Assembly: GCF_022771645.1 (NCBI RefSeq)
Contig: NZ_JALFCU010000104.1
Location: 1 to 23,197 of the forward strand
DNA from: Selenomonas sp.
Lineage (GTDB): Bacteria; Bacillota; Negativicutes; Selenomonadales; Selenomonadaceae
Direction: 5' to 3'
Length of the DNA stretch: 23,197 bases
The notes under the pieces were generated by a model. It did not search any database. It was not told where the DNA came from and worked only from the letters and a program-made list of their open reading frames with translations. The position numbers and the translations under genes were made by a program. Positions 9,157 to 16,680 of the stretch are shown here, in pieces (position 1 is the stretch's first letter; each line of letters begins with the position of its first letter).

Positions 9157-9816
9157 CTAATTCATCCGCGTGACCGCCAAACGGTAACGACGCCCTCTCC
9201 ACTCGAAAAAAGCTGGATACCGTTCATTGTCCACGACGCGCAAAAGATTAATCTGTTCGCGGAGCGTCTTATCGAGGTCGATGCGACTGTCCTCAGGACG
9301 GCGGCGCGGATAAAAGCTCACCGCCCCCACCTGTGCGTGCGCTTCTGCCAGTACGTTCGGATAGCGATTGACAAATTCCAGACACAACGCAACGATTGCG
9401 TCACCCATGATCTGTCGCAAATCATCGACGAGCTCCGTGCCGTCAAAGTACATCTCCCGCTGCAAATAAACCGGCCCTGCATCCACGGCAGCAACTGCTT
9501 CGAACAAGGTCACGGGAAAATGTGATGCTCCCTCCAGAATCTGCCACGTCATAGGCGACCAGCCCTTGCCCTGCGGCAAACGGCTCGCATGAACAACAAG
9601 ATTATGTTGATTCCGTTTCAGTTCCGCCTCGGGAATGAGTTCCGAACAGCTCAAGAGAAACACAAGCTCATACGAATGTGCGCAATCAAAATGTGGCAAA
9701 ACCGTGACCTCATGCCCCTGCGCCACGAGCTCTTGTTGCAATTCTTTCGCAAATGGAGCAAACCACGAACCTTCATCCGAAACAATTGCGATAGGATACC
9801 TCTTCGAAGCATTCAT
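9157..9816 (-). CDS. Formyltransferase family protein, putative sugar N-formyltransferase
   Basis: 219 residues from ATG at 9816, which overlaps the pseI stop as ATGA and implies translational coupling. The fold is that of the formyl-tetrahydrofolate transferases: an N-terminal IAIVSDEGSWF strand, then HNLVVHASRLPQGKGWSP, a variant of the family's NxHxSLLPxxxG active-site loop, then LFEAVAAVDAGPVYLQ with the catalytic-type aspartate. The histidine and aspartate of the usual Asn-His-Asp triad are present, but the residue two before the histidine is valine, with asparagine one step further out. It is far shorter than Met-tRNA formyltransferase. Context points to N-formylation of an amino sugar, possibly of the pseudaminic acid precursor. 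Confidence 0.8.
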   Translation of the reverse strand: MNASKRYPIAIVSDEGSWFAPFAKELQQELVAQGHEVTVLPHFDCAHSYELVFLLSCSELIPEAELKRNQHNLVVHASRLPQGKGWSPMTWQILEGASHFPVTLFEAVAAVDAGPVYLQREMYFDGTELVDDLRQIMGDAIVALCLEFVNRYPNVLAEAHAQVGAVSFYPRRRPEDSRIDLDKTLREQINLLRVVDNERYPAFFEWRGRRYRLAVTRMN

Positions 9817-10841
9817 TCCACCATCTCCCACGCGAGCGCCGTCCCCCGCTTTACGTCTCTTGATGCCCGTTTGCCGAGCACAACGTCGTAGTACTTCGGT
9901 GGCAGGCCGAGGCCGGGGCGGATGCTTTTCATATTCTTTTCTGTGAAGCGTTCGCCTTTTTTGATGTCCTTGACGACGTAGAGGCTGCGGCGGAAAACGA
10001 GCGACGCCTTTTCTTGTTCCTGCGAGCCGTAGGAGATCTCGCCGAGGGCTTCGTAGGCGGTGCGGCATTCTCGGACGAGCTGCGCGAATTCTTCCGGCTC
10101 CATGGAGAAGGCGCTGTCGACGCCGCCGTCTTTGCGCGCGAGCGTGAAGTGCTTCTCGATGACGGTCGCGCCGAGGGCGATGCTCGCGACGGCGGCGCCG
10201 ATGCCGAGCGTGTGGTCCGAGAGGCCGACGCGGCAGTGGAAGAGCTCGCGCAAGTGCGGGAGCGTGCGGAGGTTCGTGCCGGCGGGGCTCGCGGGGTAGC
10301 TCGACGTGCACTTCAGGAGCGTCACGTCGGGGCAGCCGTTTTCGCGCGCGGTGCGGACGAGTTCGTCGAGCTCGGCGACGCTCGCCATGCCCGTGGAGGC
10401 GATGAGCGGCTTTTTCGTCTGCGCGACGCGCCGGATGAGCGGCAGGTCGATGTTCTCGAACGACGCGATCTTGTAGAGCGGCGCGTCAAGCGTTTCGAGG
10501 AAGTCGACGGCCGTCGCGTCGAACGGCGTGCTGAAGCAGAGGATGCCGCATTTTTTCGCGTGCGCGAAAATCTCCGCCTGCCATTCCCACGGCGTATAGG
10601 CTTTCTGGTACAGCTGGTAGAGCGACTCGCCGTGCCACGGGTTCTTCGGGTCGCTGATGAAAAATTCGCCGTCCGATTTGTCGATGGTCATCGTGTCGGC
10701 CGTGTAGGTCTGCAGCTTGATGGCGTCCGCGCCGGCCTCGGCCGCCGCTTCGACGATGGCTTTCGCGCGGTCGAGCGAGTGGTTGTGGTTGCCGCTCATT
10801 TCGGCGATGAAGAACAGGTCGCCGTTCCTGCCTTTGATCAT
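9813..10841 (-). CDS. pseI: Pseudaminic acid synthase PseI
   Basis: NeuB-family synthase of 342 residues that condenses phosphoenolpyruvate with 2,4-diacylamino-2,4,6-trideoxy-L-altrose to give pseudaminic acid. The barrel shows FIAEMSGNHNHSLDRA, GADAIKLQTYTADTMT, LCFSTPFD, KIASFE, STGMAS, LKCTSSYPA, GLSDHTLG and VIEKHFTL. The C-terminal antifreeze-like (SAF) domain follows with IRPGLGLPPKYYDVVLGKRA. The EMSGNHN and TADTMTIDK motifs favour the PseI branch over sialic or legionaminic acid synthases. Length is as usual. ATG at 10841 overlaps the pseG stop as ATGA and has GAGGAGGTG upstream. With pseG before it and the formyltransferase after it, it forms one translation-coupled block. Confidence 0.95.
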   Translation of the reverse strand: MIKGRNGDLFFIAEMSGNHNHSLDRAKAIVEAAAEAGADAIKLQTYTADTMTIDKSDGEFFISDPKNPWHGESLYQLYQKAYTPWEWQAEIFAHAKKCGILCFSTPFDATAVDFLETLDAPLYKIASFENIDLPLIRRVAQTKKPLIASTGMASVAELDELVRTARENGCPDVTLLKCTSSYPASPAGTNLRTLPHLRELFHCRVGLSDHTLGIGAAVASIALGATVIEKHFTLARKDGGVDSAFSMEPEEFAQLVRECRTAYEALGEISYGSQEQEKASLVFRRSLYVVKDIKKGERFTEKNMKSIRPGLGLPPKYYDVVLGKRASRDVKRGTALAWEMVE

Positions 10842-11917
10842 GTGAAAAGCACCTCCTCAAATGTCTCGCTGTCATCCCCGTCCGCCTGCACGTCGAGCTG
10901 ACAACGCCTCTGGAGCTCACGCAAGACCTCGGGACGCGCACAAGCGCGCAGTTCTTCGATGAGCCGCGCCTCCGTGACGTCCGTCCAGGTACCGAGATAG
11001 CGGATGAGCCCCGCCGCACCGCAGTCCGCCGCGACGGCGAACTGGTTCTCCGCGATGGCCGTCACGAGCGCCGGGAGGCCGAGATAGCAGCGCTCCCACG
11101 TCGTCGTGCCGCCCGCGCCGAGCGCGAGGTCGGCCGATGCCATGATCGCGGCCATGTTCTGCGCCTGCACATGGAGGTGCAGGTTCGCGTGTCCGTCGCA
11201 GAGCGCCCGCACCTCGGCGATGTGCGCGTTGCTGCTGCCGACGACGATGTCGGCCATGAGATGGAGCTCCGGCACGGCGCGGAGCGCGCGCACGGCCTTC
11301 TCCGTCTCGCGCGTGCGGTCGCTGCCGCCGTAAAAGACGAACACGCGCCGCAAGCTGCCGTCACGCTCGCGCAGCTCCCGCCGCGCCGCGAAAAATTCCT
11401 CGCGCAGGAGCGCGTGCTGCGGGCCGAGCAGCAGCTGGCAGTCCGTAGGCACGAGGCTGTCGTAGCGGTGCGCGCCGTCCTGATAAAAATTCTGGTCGAG
11501 CAGGACGTCGCAATCGTGCACGCGGTTCGAGAGGTCGTCGATGACGAAGATGCGTCCCGCGTGCGGACGGAACCGCCGTTCCCACGCCGCGTCGAGCGCG
11601 TAGCTGTCGACGACGAGCAGATCCACACGCCGGCCGCGCAAAGCCGCCAAGGTCTCCTCTGCATCCGTCGCCTGCGGGACGGTCAGCCACGCCGCATAGC
11701 CCGTGAGCGCGGCGTCCGCTTCATGCTGCGGCAAATGCAGCACCTCGAAGCCCTGCGCCTCGACGTGCGCGATGAGATTCCCAGGCAGCTCGCGCGAGAC
11801 GAACGTCACATCCTCCCCGCGCCGCCGCAGCCGCTCCGCCAGCGTCAGGCAGCGCATCACATGACCGCTGCCGATCACCTGCGACGCATCGGCGCGGATT
11901 ACGACGCGCTTTCCCAT
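10838..11917 (-). CDS. pseG: UDP-2,4-diacetamido-2,4,6-trideoxy-L-altropyranose hydrolase PseG
   Basis: Removes UDP from the altrose intermediate before PseI acts. The 359 residues show the family's N-terminal IRADASQVIGSGHVMRCLTLA, with the catalytic-type histidine in GSGH, and the C-terminal donor-binding LALGAGGTTTWERCYLGLPA typical of PseG within the GT28-like fold. No acetyltransferase (PseH) domain is attached. ATG at 11917 is supported by GGAGGGG six bases upstream; longer readings lack a site. Start and first codons are duplicated in diverged form at 12942-13018 on the far side of the Rpn gene. The gene is thus cut off from the methylase gene it probably once followed directly. Confidence 0.93.
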   Translation of the reverse strand: MGKRVVIRADASQVIGSGHVMRCLTLAERLRRRGEDVTFVSRELPGNLIAHVEAQGFEVLHLPQHEADAALTGYAAWLTVPQATDAEETLAALRGRRVDLLVVDSYALDAAWERRFRPHAGRIFVIDDLSNRVHDCDVLLDQNFYQDGAHRYDSLVPTDCQLLLGPQHALLREEFFAARRELRERDGSLRRVFVFYGGSDRTRETEKAVRALRAVPELHLMADIVVGSSNAHIAEVRALCDGHANLHLHVQAQNMAAIMASADLALGAGGTTTWERCYLGLPALVTAIAENQFAVAADCGAAGLIRYLGTWTDVTEARLIEELRACARPEVLRELQRRCQLDVQADGDDSETFEEVLFT

Positions 11918-11930
11918 GCACATCCCCTCC
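11855..11930 (-). repeat. Intact copy of the pseG 5'-end repeat
   Basis: Ribosome site and first 21 codons of pseG. A diverged direct repeat of this stretch lies at 12942-13018, so the Rpn gene 12009-12860 with its promoter and terminator is enclosed between the two copies. Confidence 0.75.
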
Positions 11931-11954
11931 AAACCGCTTGCACTCTGAAAATCC

Positions 11955-11983
11955 TTGTCATGCACGAAAAATCCTTGTAAAAT
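11955..11983 (+). promoter_or_regulatory. Sigma-70-type promoter of the middle Rpn gene
   Basis: TTGTCA at 11955-11960 and TAAAAT at 11978-11983 with a 17-base spacer. The -10 and following leader (TAAAATAAGAACTAAG) recur almost identically before the other complete Rpn gene. An 11-base direct repeat, AAAATCCTTGT, lies at 11948-11958 and 11968-11978, overlapping the -35 box and the spacer, and could be a regulator site. Confidence 0.6.
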
Positions 11984-12008
11984 AAGAACTAAGAAAGGAG
12001 ATGCCCGC

Positions 12009-12860
12009 ATGGCGAACCGGCAGTACAAAGATACGGTGTTCCGGACTTATTTCAACCACGCCCGCGAGATTGCGCAGCTCTACCAGGCCATCCGTCTAGA
12101 AGATGTAATCCGGCCGGAAGACATCACCATCACAACGATTGACGATGTCTTCCTCAGCGCACGGAAAAACGACCTCTCGTTCCTTTGGAAAGACCAGGCC
12201 ATCGTCCTTGCCGAACAACAAAGCAGCATCAACCAGAACATGCCCTATCGTATGTTCCTGTACAGCGCGTTCCAACTGCTCGCGAATCTTGTGGACAGCA
12301 AGAAACTCTATGGGACGAAGCCCGTCGCGCTACCAGCTCCGCATTACTATATGCTCTATCTCGGCGATGATATGCAGGCCGACGAGGACACGCTCACGCT
12401 TTCCAGCCTGTTCCGTGAGAAACCAGCAGACCTTGAACTCACCTGCCACGTCTACAACATCACCTACAAGAAAAACCGCGCCATCCTCGAGCGCTGCCGA
12501 CCGCTCCGCGAGTACAGCTTTTTCGTGCACCAAATCGACGTGAACAAGAAAGCCGGCTTTCCGCTCCTCGAAGCGATTCGCGCAGCGGTGCTCTACTGCA
12601 TGGAACACGGCATCATGAAAGAATTTCTCGAAGCACATCGGGAGGAGGTTGTTCAGATGATTGCATTGCAATGGGATGCAGAAGAAGAAAAGAAGGTGCT
12701 CCAAGATGAGAGCAGAGCCGAAGGCGTCGCGATGGCGACGTTGAAATTCATCCGCAAGCAGCTACAGCGGAAAGTCCCCTACGAGCAGATTGCCGAGGAC
12801 ACGGAAACCCCTATTGACGAAGTCCTCCGCATCGCGAAGGAATCTCATCTCGCGTACTAA
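12009..12860 (+). CDS. Rpn-type PD-(D/E)XK nuclease family transposase/recombination-promoting nuclease
   Basis: 283 residues from ATG at 12009, with AAGGAG eight bases upstream. The N-terminal half is the PD-(D/E)XK core of the Rpn/transposase_31-like group: KDTVFRTYFN, then D55 in NDLSFLW and the E-x-Q catalytic strand in IVLAEQQSS at 69-71, followed by NQNMPYRMFLY. The C-terminal half has the usual helical segment (LRE..FFVHQID) and ends in KESHLAY. Studied Rpn proteins of E. coli are DNA endonucleases that promote RecA-independent recombination. The catalytic residues look intact. The gene points against the pse genes, has its own promoter and terminator, and lies between two copies of the pseG start. 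Codon use is slightly less GC-rich than in pseG. Confidence 0.85.
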   Translation: MANRQYKDTVFRTYFNHAREIAQLYQAIRLEDVIRPEDITITTIDDVFLSARKNDLSFLWKDQAIVLAEQQSSINQNMPYRMFLYSAFQLLANLVDSKKLYGTKPVALPAPHYYMLYLGDDMQADEDTLTLSSLFREKPADLELTCHVYNITYKKNRAILERCRPLREYSFFVHQIDVNKKAGFPLLEAIRAAVLYCMEHGIMKEFLEAHREEVVQMIALQWDAEEEKKVLQDESRAEGVAMATLKFIRKQLQRKVPYEQIAEDTETPIDEVLRIAKESHLAY

Positions 12861-12881
12861 AGCACCCGCCCGCGCCAGAGA

Positions 12882-12916
12882 GGCCCGGCCGCACAAAACT
12901 GCGGCTGGGTCTTTTT
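12882..12916 (+). terminator. Rho-independent terminator after the middle Rpn gene
   Basis: An 11-bp GC-rich stem (12882-12892 with 12901-12911, two G-T pairs), an 8-base loop and five T at 12912-12916. Read on the minus strand there is no T run, so sugar-operon transcripts may pass through it. Confidence 0.8.
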
Positions 12917-12941
12917 GTGCGTCGTATCATCCCCGCGCCGC

Positions 12942-13018
12942 CATCACATGCCCGCTGCCGATTGCCTGCGACGCATCGGCACGGATCGCCACATGTCGCC
13001 CCATGCGCAAGACCTCCC
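12942..13018 (-). pseudogene. Remnant of a second pseG allele (5' end only)
   Basis: On the minus strand a strong GGGGGAGG ribosome site is followed by ATG at 13004 and by codons for MGRHVAIRADASQAIGSGHVM. This matches the first 21 residues of intact pseG with four substitutions and further silent changes. Then the similarity ends and a stop follows within a few codons. The ATG is 22 bases after the methylase stop, the normal spacing of this operon, so the remnant appears to sit where pseG originally was. The differences show it is not a fresh exact duplication of the neighbouring gene. Confidence 0.78.
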
Positions 13019-13026
13019 CCTGCGTG

Positions 13027-13653
13027 TTATCTTTTTTCCATCAAGAACCAGTTGCTGTCATCTTCCGGGAAAAATTTGTCCCGATGATAGAAGAACCCAT
13101 AGTCGACAAGCTGCACGTCGGGATGGCAATCCATGAGCTCGCCGGCGAAGTCGCGCTTGAAGATGCGGTCGGTGAAGCCGCGATACGGCACGGTGACGGG
13201 CGTTGGATTGTAGTACTCGCACATAAAGATGTAACGATTGCTGTGCTCATACAGGATGTCATAGAGCGCAGGCAGCGTCTCCGGATTTTGCAGAAGCAAC
13301 ACGCCATAGGTGAAGGTCAAGTCGAACGTCTCATCACTCTTGTAGTTCAAGAAGGCGTCCTGCACGACCGTAACGTCAGGGATTTTCGCGCATTCCTTTG
13401 CTGCCTTTTCGTTGATCTCGATGCCTGTCGCACGAAAACCTGGAATCAAGCGACGAAGTGCAATCAAATTCACGCCAATGTTCGGACCAAGTTCAAGAGC
13501 GGAGCGTATACCCCCCCCCCCCGGTATGCTTTGCAAGATGCGCGCGAAATGTGCTGTTCGCTTGGCATACAGTCCAGGGTATTGGTTTCGTTCGATGTAG
13601 CCATCACCGAATTCGCCTGCCCAGAAATCTTCCTGTGGTGTTTGATATTTCAT
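13027..13653 (-). CDS. Pseudaminic acid biosynthesis-associated methylase, phase-variable (in frame here)
   Basis: 208 residues, matching the pseudaminic-acid-associated methylase family (TIGR03587 type) that occurs in pse loci. It begins MKYQTPQEDFWAGEFGDGYIERN, has SAM-binding motif I ALELGPNIGVNLIAL at 52-66, GIEINEKAA at 77-85, FDLTFTYGVLL, and a C-terminal FFYHRDKFFPEDDSNWFLMEK. The product may be an O- or N-methylated pseudaminic acid derivative. GGGAG lies eight bases before ATG 13653. Twelve G at 13522-13511 encode the GGGG just before motif I; one G more or less gives a stop within about 20 codons and removes the SAM site. The gene therefore looks ON in this sequence. Confidence 0.88.
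   Translation of the reverse strand: MKYQTPQEDFWAGEFGDGYIERNQYPGLYAKRTAHFARILQSIPGGGGIRSALELGPNIGVNLIALRRLIPGFRATGIEINEKAAKECAKIPDVTVVQDAFLNYKSDETFDLTFTYGVLLLQNPETLPALYDILYEHSNRYIFMCEYYNPTPVTVPYRGFTDRIFKRDFAGELMDCHPDVQLVDYGFFYHRDKFFPEDDSNWFLMEKR
13511..13522 (-). repeat. Poly-G(12) tract, phase-variation switch in the pse-associated methylase
   Basis: Twelve C on the plus strand, read as G in codons 44-48. Twelve keeps the frame. Eleven gives a TGA after ALELGPNIGVNL-encoding bases are read out of frame, and thirteen gives a TGA a few codons after the tract. It is the longest homopolymer in the window. Confidence 0.88.
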
Positions 13654-13679
13654 GTGGTTCTCTCCCATCTGCTTACGAC

Positions 13680-14975
13680 TCAGCCCAGCACGATCTTCAG
13701 CGGCGTGCCTTCCATGTATGTTTCGGGATGACCGGACTTCAGCGCTTCGCGATAGACTTTCATGGCGTCTTCGAAGACGTTGAGCGTGAAGTCGAGGTCT
13801 TCCTGCGTGTGGCTGTAGCATGGGAAGATGTTCCAGCCGAGCAGGACGCCGCGCTTGACGCTTTCCTGCATGAAGATGGAGTTGTAGAGCCAGTCCTTCT
13901 TGCCCTCGTAGTCCTCGTAGCGCAGGTTCATGCGGCAGGGGTAGCCGTAGAGGTCGATGGGGACGTCGATGTCTTTCGCAAGCTTGCGGAAGTTGTCTTG
14001 GAGGTACTTGCCCTTCGCCCAGATGGCTTTGTTGACCTCGCCGGACTCCAGCTCATGCATGACAGCGATGCCGGCAGCGAGCGAGAGGCAGTCGCCGCCG
14101 AACGTCGTCGAGATGAAGACCTTCGGATCGACGTCTTCCATGATGTCCTTGCGCCCCGCGACGATGGAGAGCGGCATGCCGTTCGCGGCCGCCTTGCCGA
14201 ACGTCGAGAGGTCCGGCGTGACGCCGAAGAACTGCTGCGCGCCGCCGATGCTGAAGCGGAAGCCGTTCACGACCTCGTCAAAGATGAGCAGCGCCCCATG
14301 CTGGTGGCAGAGCTCTTTGAGATCTTCAAGGAAATGCGGTTTCGGCGCGTCGTTTTCGACGGCCTCCGTGATGACGGCGGCGATGCCGTCTTTGTATTTT
14401 TCAAAATACGCCTCCACGGCATCGAGGTCGTTGTAGTCAAATTTGTGCACGAACTCGCGCACCTCGGGCAGGATGCCGCCCTGGCGCACGCTCTCGGCCG
14501 CCGTCGTCCACTCGTGCCAGCCGTGGTACTCGCCGCGCACGATGTGCTTGCGCCCCGTGTAGGCGCGCGCGATTCGGACGGCCGCCTCCGTTGCGGACGA
14601 GCCGGTTTTCAAAAAACGCACCTTGCCGGCGCTCGGGATGTATTTGCAGCAGAGCTTCGCGTACTCCACTTCCTCCGGCGCGACGAGCGAATAGCCCATG
14701 CCGCGATGCAGCTGGCGCATGACGGCCTCGTCGACGGCCGGATACTGGTAGCCGAGCAGGATGGGGCCGAGGCCCATGTCGTAGTCGATGTACTCGTTGC
14801 CATCCGGATCCCAGACGTGCGCGCCCTTGCCATGGTCGATGTAGATGGGCGACACGCCCTGGATGTGCGTCTCCGGCCCCTTGCTGTACAGCTGGCAGCC
14901 CGAGAGGATCGTCTCGTTCGCTTCTTTCCAGAGCGCGTTCGATTTCGCCAAGCTGCGGTTCAAAATTTCTGCCAT
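13680..14975 (-). CDS. Class III PLP-dependent aminotransferase (glutamate-1-semialdehyde aminomutase-like)
   Basis: 431 residues with the fold type I class III pattern: VWDPDGNEYIDYDMGLGP, FLKTGSSATEAAVRIAR at 121-137 (phosphate-binding), the EYHGWHEW stretch at 149-156 typical of the HemL-like branch, IFDEVVNGFR at 231-240 with the PLP aspartate, and STFGKAAANG with the Schiff-base lysine near 261. Class III enzymes in this setting transaminate a keto sugar or keto acid; true HemL is normally not in glycan operons. It starts one base after the stop of the reductase/cytidylyltransferase fusion, with AGGGAG upstream. The two probably act in one branch making an amino-bearing activated sugar. 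The exact substrate is unknown. Confidence 0.87.
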   Translation of the reverse strand: MAEILNRSLAKSNALWKEANETILSGCQLYSKGPETHIQGVSPIYIDHGKGAHVWDPDGNEYIDYDMGLGPILLGYQYPAVDEAVMRQLHRGMGYSLVAPEEVEYAKLCCKYIPSAGKVRFLKTGSSATEAAVRIARAYTGRKHIVRGEYHGWHEWTTAAESVRQGGILPEVREFVHKFDYNDLDAVEAYFEKYKDGIAAVITEAVENDAPKPHFLEDLKELCHQHGALLIFDEVVNGFRFSIGGAQQFFGVTPDLSTFGKAAANGMPLSIVAGRKDIMEDVDPKVFISTTFGGDCLSLAAGIAVMHELESGEVNKAIWAKGKYLQDNFRKLAKDIDVPIDLYGYPCRMNLRYEDYEGKKDWLYNSIFMQESVKRGVLLGWNIFPCYSHTQEDLDFTLNVFEDAMKVYREALKSGHPETYMEGTPLKIVLG

Positions 14976-14976
14976 G

Positions 14977-16680
14977 TCAGTCCTGCTCCCTTTCCTTCAC
15001 GATGCGGTCTTCCCGCAGAGACTTCGCGAGCCCCTCGTTGCGCTCGAACCCGGCGTTCATGCGGCGGCAGACGGGATGCGCCGCGAGGTACGCGAGCACG
15101 TCTGCCATGCCGAACGCGGGATGCGCCGGATACAGCGCCTCGAAAATGCGCGTGATGAACGCGAAGTCCTCCGGCTCGTCAACCGTCCAGCGCTCGGCGG
15201 ACAGGTCTTCCGCATTCTCGACGCATTCTTGCTGGAAGAGCTCCGGATGCTTGATGAGGTACTGCGTCACATGCTCGCGCTCCGAGGCGAGCCGCGCCTC
15301 GCGGTCGGCACGCCGGAGCGCCGCCGCCGTCATGACCTCCGTGTCGAGGCCGTCCGGGTACGTCACGCGGCCGAGCGTGTTGCTCGTGTAGTCATTGCTA
15401 TGCGCGAGGTGCGCCGTGACGACGCGGTCGACGACAGCCGGGTCGATGATCGGGCAGTCGCCCGTGATGCGCACGACATGCGCCGCACCATACAGCGCCG
15501 CGCACCGCGCATAGCGGTCGAGCACGTCGTCGAGGCTGCCGCGATAGACCATGTAACCCGCCGCCTGCACCGCCGCCGCGAGCTCGTCGTCGCTCGCGTC
15601 CACGCTCGTGGCCAGCACGATGCGGTCGAGCGTCCGGCAACGCTTCAATCGTGCGAGTTCCTGGAGGATCATCGGCGTCCCGAGGATGGGGCGCAAGACT
15701 TTGCGCGGCAGGCGCGAGGACGATGTCCGCGCCTGGACGATGGCGACGACCGTTTCCCGCGCATGCCACAGGCTCGGCACGACGACCTCGCGCGGCACAT
15801 CGTCAAACGCGCCGCAGAAGTCGCTCGCACAGACAGCGAATGCGCCAGCTTTCGCTGCGACCGCGAGGTTCGCAGCGAGCTGCGCCTCCGTGTCCACGCC
15901 GAAGACGACGTGGTCGATGCCCTCGTGCGTCAGCGCGTAGAGCATCGCCGCCTCCGCAGGCGTGAAGCCGTGACGCGCCGCGATGGCCTGGAAGCGCTCG
16001 ACGAACGGCTGAGCCTCGGCGACCGTGCGCGGCAGGCGCTGCAGATCCATGAGCAAGAGCCCTTGGAGGAACGCGCTGCGCGCGAAGACCTCGAATGGAT
16101 GCCCGTTCTTTTTTCGCTCGCGCACGCGGTCGAAGAAGCCGCTGCGGTCGAGCCGCTGGTCGAGCGCGTTGTACGGAATCTGGATGAGGTCGAGCGCGTC
16201 ATCGCTCACGACGCGTGCCGCCTCCTCCGGCTCGTAGACGCTGACGCCGATGTGCTCGGCGAGGCCGAGCCGCCGGACGGCGAGCAAGCCGTCGCGCACG
16301 CCCGGACGCGCGAGGTCGGCCGCGCGATGCAGCAGGTAGCCGTAAAGGAGCGGGAGACCGAGCCGTTCGAGCGACAGCCGTGCCTCCGCGACGACGAACG
16401 CCGTTTCCTCCTCGGCGCTGCGCACCGTATCATCGGGGCGCAATTTCGAGCAAATGCGGAACGAGGTCGACGCTCGTGCGCGCACATACGCGCCAAGCAC
16501 ATCCTCCGACGTGCCGTAGACGCTCGCCGTGTCGAGATAGCGGATGCCCCGCGCCTGCGCCGCATCGAGGATGGCGAAGCATTCCTCCTGCGTCGGCTGC
16601 CGATGCCGCTCGTTCTTGATGCCATAGCACTGGCCGAACTGCACCGTGCCGAGGCAGAGCTTTTCCCCGTCACGCTGCAT
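14977..16680 (-). CDS. Fusion of aldo/keto reductase and SpsF-type cytidylyltransferase
   Basis: 567 residues with two complete domains. Residues 1-300 are an aldo/keto reductase with the catalytic tetrad visible: D50 and Y55 in YLDTASVYGTSEDVLG, K79 in CSKLRPDD and H118 in GYLLHRAAD, followed by IGVSVYEPEEA and FEVFARSAFLQGLL. Residues 305-567 are a CTP-transferase of the SpsF (spore coat polysaccharide) type: VVAIVQARTSSSRLPRKVL, LATSVDASDDEL, VYRGSLDDVLDRY, VVRITGDCPIIDP and YTSNT. The enzyme would reduce a sugar aldehyde or ketone and make a nucleotide-activated product. ATG at 16680 is chosen for AGGTG six bases upstream; a GTG lies at 16689. In the present reading pseF overlaps it by 11 bases. 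Confidence 0.87.
   Translation of the reverse strand: MQRDGEKLCLGTVQFGQCYGIKNERHRQPTQEECFAILDAAQARGIRYLDTASVYGTSEDVLGAYVRARASTSFRICSKLRPDDTVRSAEEETAFVVAEARLSLERLGLPLLYGYLLHRAADLARPGVRDGLLAVRRLGLAEHIGVSVYEPEEAARVVSDDALDLIQIPYNALDQRLDRSGFFDRVRERKKNGHPFEVFARSAFLQGLLLMDLQRLPRTVAEAQPFVERFQAIAARHGFTPAEAAMLYALTHEGIDHVVFGVDTEAQLAANLAVAAKAGAFAVCASDFCGAFDDVPREVVVPSLWHARETVVAIVQARTSSSRLPRKVLRPILGTPMILQELARLKRCRTLDRIVLATSVDASDDELAAAVQAAGYMVYRGSLDDVLDRYARCAALYGAAHVVRITGDCPIIDPAVVDRVVTAHLAHSNDYTSNTLGRVTYPDGLDTEVMTAAALRRADREARLASEREHVTQYLIKHPELFQQECVENAEDLSAERWTVDEPEDFAFITRIFEALYPAHPAFGMADVLAYLAAHPVCRRMNAGFERNEGLAKSLREDRIVKEREQD

Noticed and set aside
9817..10311. Upstream extension of the formyltransferase frame over pseI
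   Set aside because: The extension is arginine- and proline-rich shadow translation of pseI; the ATGA overlap at 9816 gives the real start.
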